Assembly (NCBI GenBank): GCA_023957215.1
Contig: JAMLHH010000027.1
Span: 1 to 39,733, forward strand
DNA length: 39,733 nt
Origin: Chitinophagales bacterium
GTDB lineage: Bacteria > Bacteroidota > Bacteroidia > Chitinophagales > JADIYW01
Direction of reading: 5' to 3'
Shown: positions 34,650 to 39,733 of the stretch, piece by piece
How the letters are laid out: each line of letters begins with the position of its first letter
Position numbering within the stretch: the stretch's first letter is position 1
Program-made: the position numbers and the translations under genes
Notes under the pieces: model-generated
Told to the model about the DNA's origin: nothing
What the model saw: the letters and a program-made list of their open reading frames with translations, nothing else
Database searches by the model: none

Positions 34650-34675
34650 ATGGGTAATGGGTAGTGGGTGATGAG
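34650..34675. repeat. Short 7-bp tandem repeat behind the DUF1571-like gene
   Basis: ATGGGTA, ATGGGTA, GTGGGTG, ATGAG in succession, starting 4 bases after the stop codon. The complement resembles the CTCATTAC-type motifs near 9336. No function is evident. Confidence 0.6.
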
Positions 34676-34779
34676 AATCATTTAAACATAAAAATATAGT
34701 TTGTAGCTCAAAAGGAATACTATTAGTCTCAATACCAAGAAGGAACACGCCCCAAATAAAATATTAGTTAAGGTAACAC

Positions 34780-34806
34780 TTGGCTGATAGAATTTGCGTA
34801 CTTTAG
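34780..34806 (+). promoter_or_regulatory. Possible promoter of the cysteine synthase-like gene
   Basis: TTG at 34780-34782, a 16-base spacer (shorter than ideal), and TACTTTAG at 34799-34806, one base off TAnnTTTG. The box ends 4 bases before the ATG at 34811, which would make the transcript leaderless. Confidence 0.4.
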
Positions 34807-34810
34807 CATC

Positions 34811-35791
34811 ATGCAGGTTTATGATAATATTTTACAGACGATAGGTAATACGCCATTGGTCAGACTTCATAAAGTGATAGATGATATAGAGGCAGAAGTA
34901 TATGTGAAAATAGAGTCTTTCAATCCCGGAAATTCAATCAAGGATAGAATGGCGCTTAAAATGGTGGAAGATGCGGAAGCAGACGGGAGGTTAAAACCGG
35001 GAGGAACTATCATCGAATGTACTTCGGGAAATACGGGAATGGGATTAGCACTTGCAGCATCGATCAAAGGTTATCAATGTATTTTTACATCTACGGATAA
35101 GCAGTCAAAAGAGAAGTTTGATATGCTCCGTGCTTTGGGGGCGGAAGTGATTGTCTGTCCGACAAATGTCACGCCGGATGATCCTCGTTCATACTATTCG
35201 GTGGCGCAAAAACTGTCTAAAGAGATACCTCATTCAGTCTGGATGAACCAATATGATAATTTGAGTAACAGACAGGCTCATTATGAACAAACGGGACCTG
35301 AAGTTTGGAAACAAATGGATGGGGAAATCACCCATTTAGTAGTAGGAGTGGGGACAGGTGGTACGATTTCCGGTACAGGAAAATATCTGAAAGAACAGAA
35401 TCCTGCTATCAAAGTATGGGGAATTGATACCTACGGTTCGGTATTTAAAAAATACCATGAAACCGGCATTTTTGATGAAAAGGAAATTTATCCTTATATC
35501 ACGGAGGGAATAGGAGAAGATATTTTGCCGAAAAATGTGGACTTTTCTGTGATAGATTATTTTGAGAAAGTAACGGACAAAGACGGTGCTTTAATGGCAA
35601 GACGACTGGCAAAAGAGGAAGGGATTTTTGTGGGATATTCCGCCGGTTCGGCCGTGGCAGGTCTTGTACAACTGAAAAGTAGGTTGAAAAAGGATGACAA
35701 GGTTGTCATTATCTTGCACGATCATGGAAGCCGCTATGTGGGCAAAATCTTTAATGATGATTGGATGCGAGAGCAAGGTTTTATGGATTAG
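34811..35791 (+). CDS. PLP-dependent cysteine synthase/cystathionine beta-synthase family enzyme
   Basis: The 326-residue beta-family PLP enzyme has the internal aldimine lysine at 44 (NPGNSIKDR), the substrate-binding TSGNTGMGLA loop, and the phosphate-binding GTGGTISGTG loop. The C-terminal DHGSRYVGKIFNDDWMREQG segment resembles the catalytic core of cystathionine beta-synthase more than classical CysK. It could make cysteine from O-acetylserine or act in transsulfuration; sequence alone does not decide. No regulatory CBS domain pair follows. It stands alone with its own probable promoter. Confidence 0.9.
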   Translation: MQVYDNILQTIGNTPLVRLHKVIDDIEAEVYVKIESFNPGNSIKDRMALKMVEDAEADGRLKPGGTIIECTSGNTGMGLALAASIKGYQCIFTSTDKQSKEKFDMLRALGAEVIVCPTNVTPDDPRSYYSVAQKLSKEIPHSVWMNQYDNLSNRQAHYEQTGPEVWKQMDGEITHLVVGVGTGGTISGTGKYLKEQNPAIKVWGIDTYGSVFKKYHETGIFDEKEIYPYITEGIGEDILPKNVDFSVIDYFEKVTDKDGALMARRLAKEEGIFVGYSAGSAVAGLVQLKSRLKKDDKVVIILHDHGSRYVGKIFNDDWMREQGFMD

Positions 35792-35866
35792 AAATGTTTT
35801 TTGGTAAAACTTTTGCTTATAAAGCTATGATTGAAATTCTTGGATAGACAAATTTTAAAATAGAAT

Positions 35867-36391
35867 ATGATGGGAAAAATACTCGGTTTGCCGTTTTTCA
35901 TTTTATCTGTACAAATTAGTATGGCGCAAACGACTAATAAACAGGCTAATATGCAGTTAGAAGTGATGAGGCAAGCACTCTTGACCAAAGATTACGACCT
36001 TTATATTCATTTCATGTATGAGGGTGCTCTTGAAAATTTTTCAAGCAGAGAGGAAGCCAAATCGTATATCAGTGCACAATTTGCTATTTTTGAAAATAGT
36101 GGAATAAAAATTAAAGATTTACAATTTTCCAGAGGATCAAAGATAGTCTCTAAAGGTAAAACTTTACAGTTTACTGTTTTACAACAGCTTATATTAAGTT
36201 CTTCGGAAGGGGATGCTTCGCTTTCATCTACTTTGATAGGTATCTCAAAAAACAATGGTGTCAACTGGGAGTTTTTGGGAGCCAACACACGAGGAAAAGA
36301 AGAAATGCTATCAATTTATCCCGAACTGAGCAAGGATTTGATTTTTTATCCTTCGACGACACAACTTTTAAATGAAAGTGAAAATAAGTAA
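35867..36391 (+). CDS. Small secreted protein of unknown function
   Basis: The 174-residue protein has a signal peptide (MMGKILGLPFFILSVQISMA, cleavage likely before QT). The mature part has an alpha+beta pattern: helical LEVMRQALLTKDYDLYIHFM, then strands including GKTLQFTVLQQLIL and the block GISKNNGVNWEFLGA. The pattern vaguely resembles SnoaL/NTF2-like folds, but I do not recognise a family with confidence. Two adjacent ATGs (35867, 35870) are possible starts. It ends 4 bases before the NYN-domain gene, suggesting cotranscription. Confidence 0.7.
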   Translation: MMGKILGLPFFILSVQISMAQTTNKQANMQLEVMRQALLTKDYDLYIHFMYEGALENFSSREEAKSYISAQFAIFENSGIKIKDLQFSRGSKIVSKGKTLQFTVLQQLILSSSEGDASLSSTLIGISKNNGVNWEFLGANTRGKEEMLSIYPELSKDLIFYPSTTQLLNESENK

Positions 36392-36395
36392 AGGC

Positions 36396-37151
36396 ATGGC
36401 AGAAGGAAAATTTAATATTGCAGTACTCATAGATGGCGATAATGCACAACCCAAGCTTCTAAAAGAAATCATTGAGGAAGTCTCGAAATATGGAAAAGCG
36501 ACTATCAGAAGAATATACGGAGATTGGACTTCCCAGTATATGAATGGCTGGAAAAATCTACTCAACCAACACTCTTTTAATCCTATTCAGAAATTTTCCT
36601 ATACCAGTGGTAAAAACTCTACTGACGGCTCATTGATTATTGATGCAATGGATATTTTGCATGATGGAAACGTGCAAGGTTTTTGTATTGTTTCGAGTGA
36701 CAGTGATTATACCGGATTAGCAAAAAGGATTAGGGAAGAGGGTTTGTTTGTAATGGGAATAGGTGAAAAGAAAACACCGGAAGCCTTTGTGAAATCTTGT
36801 GAGACTTTTACTTATACTGAAAATATTAGCGAACCGGAACCTATTTCTAAAAGTAAAAATTCTTCCAAATCAGAATCCAAACAGAAGAGCAATAAAAAAA
36901 CTATTCAGCTTTCTAAAGAAGACGCTGATACAATACACAAAGCGTATATGATTTCTCTCAATGATAATGATGAGGAGTTTGCCTATATCGCACAATTAGG
37001 TAAAAACATCAAAAAGATAGACCCAAGTTTTGACCCTAGAACCTATAAAATCAATACACTGAAAAAACTGTTTGAAGGTTTGGACAACTATGAAGTTATT
37101 AGTAATATTGTCAATGGATTAGACTATCCTTTTATTAAGATGAGGGAGTAG
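36396..37151 (+). CDS. NYN domain putative RNase with C-terminal OST-HTH/LOTUS domain (LabA/MARF1-like)
   Basis: The 251-residue protein has an N-terminal PIN-like NYN nuclease domain (about 1-140) with the expected acidic residues in VLIDGDNAQ, DGSLIIDAMD and VSSDSDYTGLA. A Lys/Ser-rich low-complexity linker follows (about 148-175: SKSKNSSKSESKQKSNKK), then an OST-HTH/LOTUS domain (AQLGKNIKKIDPSFDPRTYK). This NYN-LOTUS pair is known in bacterial DUF88/LabA-like proteins and in eukaryotic MARF1, and suggests RNA binding and cleavage. The start ATG 36396 follows the preceding stop by 4 bases; an upstream in-frame ATG (36372) would overlap that gene. Confidence 0.88.
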   Translation: MAEGKFNIAVLIDGDNAQPKLLKEIIEEVSKYGKATIRRIYGDWTSQYMNGWKNLLNQHSFNPIQKFSYTSGKNSTDGSLIIDAMDILHDGNVQGFCIVSSDSDYTGLAKRIREEGLFVMGIGEKKTPEAFVKSCETFTYTENISEPEPISKSKNSSKSESKQKSNKKTIQLSKEDADTIHKAYMISLNDNDEEFAYIAQLGKNIKKIDPSFDPRTYKINTLKKLFEGLDNYEVISNIVNGLDYPFIKMRE

Positions 37152-37246
37152 ACGATTTTATAGCCTTATGACTTTCTGAATAATAATAAAAATATTGAGA
37201 GACTATCTATCTTTAAACTCGGAATGGAAGAAAATGATCAAATAAG

Positions 37247-37888
37247 ATGAAACGAGTAGGTTCCTATACAAACATAATGAATTTAAAACTTGTCAGAGGC
37301 CTACTTTCATTTGGTGTTAAAGGATATCTAATTGAAAGAGGTTGGATACAATCTTATATTACAAAAAATGCTGTCGATATAGAAAATCGACCCATCCCTT
37401 GGCTCACTTATCCGTTTTTAGATTTAATTAATGGACGACTTGATAAGAGCATGAGTCTATTTGAATATGGTTCTGGAAACTCAACACTTTATTTTTCTCA
37501 ACATTTAGGAAAAGTTTGCTCTATTGAATATGACAAAGTTTGGTTTGATAAAATTAAAAGTCAAATTGCTGATAATGTAAATATAAAGTATGTAGATTTA
37601 GAAGGAGATAGTTATGAAAATGCTATATTAAATCAGAATGAGAGCTTTGATATTATACTGATTGACGGACGTAAGCGAGTAAAATGTTTAAAGAATGCAG
37701 TTGGTAAGCTGTCTGAAAGAGGTGTTTTGATTTTAGATGATTCGGAGCGTTCTAAATACAAGGAAGGTATTGATTATATATTGGATCAAGAATTTAAACA
37801 TCTGCCACTTTCAGGAATAGCTATCGGTTCCATTCATGGGAAATGTACTTCAATATTCTATCGAAAAGACAATGTTTTAAATATATAG
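37247..37888 (+). CDS. Class I SAM-dependent methyltransferase-like protein (Methyltransf_24 type)
   Basis: The 213-residue protein has SAM-fold signatures: motif I LFEYGSGNSTLYFSQHLGKV, an acidic residue ending strand 2 (SIEYDKVWF), and FDIILIDGRKRVKCLKNAV, typical of Methyltransf_24-like and FkbM-adjacent enzymes of glycan clusters. ATG 37277 (MNLKLVRGLL) is a possible later start. It lies directly before a glycosyltransferase gene. AT-rich codon use resembles the island methyltransferase at 32231. The substrate is unknown. Confidence 0.75.
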   Translation: MKRVGSYTNIMNLKLVRGLLSFGVKGYLIERGWIQSYITKNAVDIENRPIPWLTYPFLDLINGRLDKSMSLFEYGSGNSTLYFSQHLGKVCSIEYDKVWFDKIKSQIADNVNIKYVDLEGDSYENAILNQNESFDIILIDGRKRVKCLKNAVGKLSERGVLILDDSERSKYKEGIDYILDQEFKHLPLSGIAIGSIHGKCTSIFYRKDNVLNI

Positions 37889-37921
37889 AAATTGATAGTA
37901 GATGTACCAAATAAACCTATC

Positions 37922-38815
37922 ATGAATTATGCTCCCATTGTTTTATTTTGTTACAACAGACCTCAACATTTAAGGCAGACCTTAGATGCGTTGCTTCAAA
38001 ACCAGCTGGCAAAAGAATCAGAATTGATAGTTTTTTCAGATGGACCTAAGAATGATAGTGAGTTAGATTCAATAACGGCTGTCAGAAATATAATCAAGGA
38101 ATTAACGGGTTTTAAAAGTGTCCAAATTAATATTCAAGATAATAATCGAGGTTTGGCTCAAACTATTATTTGTGGGCTTACAGAGGTTTTTCAAAAATAC
38201 AACAATGCTATTATTATGGAAGATGATTTGATATGTTCTTCCGACTTTTTAAATTTCATGAATGAAGGTTTAGCAGTATATGAAATGAATAAACATGTGT
38301 TTTCTATTTCAGGATATAGTTTTGGTATAAAAGTACCTGAAGACTACAAAGAAGATGTTGCATTAGTTTTTAGAGCTTCTTCTTGGGGATGGGGTACGTG
38401 GGCAAACCGTTGGGAAAAAGTGGATTGGGAAATTACTGATTTTGAAGAATTTCAAAAAGATAAAGTATGGATTAACCGGTTAAAAAATGCCGGAGAGGAC
38501 ATCTATCCCATGATAGTCAAACAACAGAGAGGTATTATACAATCTTGGGCAGTCAGATGGACATATCATCATGTAAAATATAATGGTTATTGTTTGATAC
38601 CGATAAAATCTAAAGTTAGAAATATCGGTACAGACGGCTCAGGAACTAATTTTACCGAAAGAACCCATAAATATGACTTAAAGATTTACAATCAAGATAT
38701 TAGCATAAATTCTTACATACAACCCAATGCTGAAATCATCCAATTTATTAGGACAAACAACAAGCCTAGTTTATTGCGAAGAATTATAAATAGATTGAAA
38801 TTAGGCATTTGGTAA
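37922..38815 (+). CDS. Glycosyltransferase (GT-A fold, family 2/GNT-I-like)
   Basis: The 297-residue protein begins with the GT-A strand APIVLFCYNRPQHLRQTLDA, and continues with a LIVFSDGP strand, NRGLAQTIICGLTEVF, and the metal-binding IIMEDDLICSSDFLNFMNEG motif. The later SSWGWGTWANRWEKVDW block is characteristic of this glycosyltransferase group. It has no membrane segment, so it is cytosolic or peripheral and likely adds a sugar to a surface glycan. The ATG at 37922 is preferred to the TTG at 37892, because the GT-A fold starts at once from it. It may be cotranscribed with the preceding methyltransferase gene (33-base gap). Confidence 0.85.
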   Translation: MNYAPIVLFCYNRPQHLRQTLDALLQNQLAKESELIVFSDGPKNDSELDSITAVRNIIKELTGFKSVQINIQDNNRGLAQTIICGLTEVFQKYNNAIIMEDDLICSSDFLNFMNEGLAVYEMNKHVFSISGYSFGIKVPEDYKEDVALVFRASSWGWGTWANRWEKVDWEITDFEEFQKDKVWINRLKNAGEDIYPMIVKQQRGIIQSWAVRWTYHHVKYNGYCLIPIKSKVRNIGTDGSGTNFTERTHKYDLKIYNQDISINSYIQPNAEIIQFIRTNNKPSLLRRIINRLKLGIW

Positions 38816-38964
38816 CTCTTCATACATTGTTGCTACAGATGGAAAAGCTGTGACAATTGTATCATCTGAAAAATGAATTAAATTTTAGTATTGACCGATA
38901 ATATTTATCTTTATTATGAATAAAAACTTTAGTTTGTATTTATAATTTTATTTTAAGAAACAAA

Positions 38965-39733
38965 ATGGAAAAGCAGATAAATAAAAAAAAGGGAAAAGAG
39001 ATTCCTCGAATAACCAGAAAGAGCACACTGACAAATAAATGGACTTATGGTGTCGTCTTATTAATATTGATTTTGACGGCTTGTATCTATTATCTACCCA
39101 ATATACAGGGGAATTCGCTTCCTGCACATGATTACCAACAGGGTATATCAATGTCTCATCAATTACAAACTGAACTTACTGCTACCGGGAAAACTTCTAA
39201 TTGGGCTCCTAATCTATTTTCAGGAATGCCATCATATCAAATATGGAAGACATATAAAAATATAGGCTCATGGATAACTGAAGGAGCAAAGAGCTTTATC
39301 TCACCTTATTTATATATTGGATTGATTGCTGTATTTTCTTCATTTTTCTTACTTTATTTTATGAACTTACATCCTCTCATAGTTTTTATTGGAGGGGTAA
39401 GTATCTTACTGAGCAACTTTACCATCATCAGTCTGATGGCCGGGCATAATAATAAAGTCATGGTACTCTCAGTAGTTCCGCTCACACTGGCAGGAATCTG
39501 GGCTTTATACGAACAACGAAAATATCTTTTAGGCTTGTTTGTTATTTCCTTATCAATGGCATTACAAATTAGAATGAACCACATTCAAATTACATATTTT
39601 ATGATGTTCCTAATTGGATTTTGGACACTGTTTGATATGGCGAAATGGATAGGTAAAATGGAGTTTAAACATCTATTTTTATCTCTCATCTTTCTTTTGT
39701 TAGGTATGACAATTGGAGTGGCCACTAATTCTA
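38965..39733 (+). CDS. YfhO-like polytopic membrane protein, 5' part (cut by window end)
   Basis: An open frame from ATG 38965 runs 256 codons to the window edge without a stop. The product has a basic N terminus, a first membrane segment (about 26-44), an extracytoplasmic loop with LPAHDYQQG and WAPNLFSGMPSYQIW, then several membrane helices with MAGHNNKVMVLSV and MALQIRMNHIQITYFM between them. These match large Bacteroidota YfhO-family proteins, GT-C-like membrane proteins implicated in lipid or glycan glycosylation. The complete protein is expected to be about 800 residues. Confidence 0.82.
   Translation, partial: MEKQINKKKGKEIPRITRKSTLTNKWTYGVVLLILILTACIYYLPNIQGNSLPAHDYQQGISMSHQLQTELTATGKTSNWAPNLFSGMPSYQIWKTYKNIGSWITEGAKSFISPYLYIGLIAVFSSFFLLYFMNLHPLIVFIGGVSILLSNFTIISLMAGHNNKVMVLSVVPLTLAGIWALYEQRKYLLGLFVISLSMALQIRMNHIQITYFMMFLIGFWTLFDMAKWIGKMEFKHLFLSLIFLLLGMTIGVATNS

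Noticed and set aside
38917..38946. Nine-codon frame before the YfhO-like gene
   Set aside because: Low-complexity MNKNFSLYL without support; the nearby TATCTTTA box has no matching -33 element.

Overview
The window is AT-rich, gene-dense DNA from a member of the Bacteroidota. The signs are a short primary sigma factor without region 1.1, promoters of the TAnnTTTG (-7) / TTTG (-33) type, weak or absent Shine-Dalgarno sequences, the roughly 480-residue form of glyceraldehyde-3-phosphate dehydrogenase, and Bacteroidota-type families (DUF1571-like secreted protein, YfhO-like membrane protein, bacilliredoxin in the suf operon). Nothing visible fixes the genus.

Layout. 1-5388 is core housekeeping: primary sigma factor, GAPDH, a strong terminator, SRP protein Ffh, a membrane-anchored TPR protein and lumazine synthase. 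5458-9143 holds a Wzx-like flippase overlapping an asparagine-synthase-like amidotransferase that lacks the glutaminase cysteine, then an AEC-type transporter. An 8-bp tandem repeat array follows, then mnmE on the minus strand. 10966-12506 is an OmpA-family gene read in three frames; removing one T at each of two sites makes it continuous. 12607-22849 is a probable operon: a Wza-like SLBB export protein, a Wzz-like chain-length protein without a kinase domain, and one large single-module polyketide synthase (KS-AT-DH-psiKR-ER-KR-ACP, no thioesterase).

23010-29022 is a complete suf Fe-S assembly operon (sufB, C, D, S, E, a SufT-like DUF59 protein and a bacilliredoxin), closed by a terminator. 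It is followed by a NUDIX hydrolase, a second (IscS/NifS-type) cysteine desulfurase and an orphan LuxR-type response regulator. 31.6-33.7 kb is an insertion hot spot: two decayed, oppositely oriented IS1634-like transposase remnants bracket a methyltransferase gene. The rest holds a DUF1571-like protein with an embedded LysM, a CBS/CysK-type enzyme, a small secreted protein, a NYN-LOTUS putative RNase, a methyltransferase, a glycosyltransferase, and the start of a YfhO-like membrane protein cut by the window edge.

Two themes link the genes. One is cell-surface glycan or glycolipid assembly (flippase, export pair, PKS, glycosyltransferase, methyltransferases, YfhO). The other is sulfur and Fe-S metabolism (suf operon, second desulfurase, cysteine synthase-like enzyme). 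The most intriguing arrangement is the fully reducing PKS directly behind polysaccharide export genes, which suggests a polyketide lipid coupled to a surface polysaccharide. No tRNA, rRNA or CRISPR array was seen.
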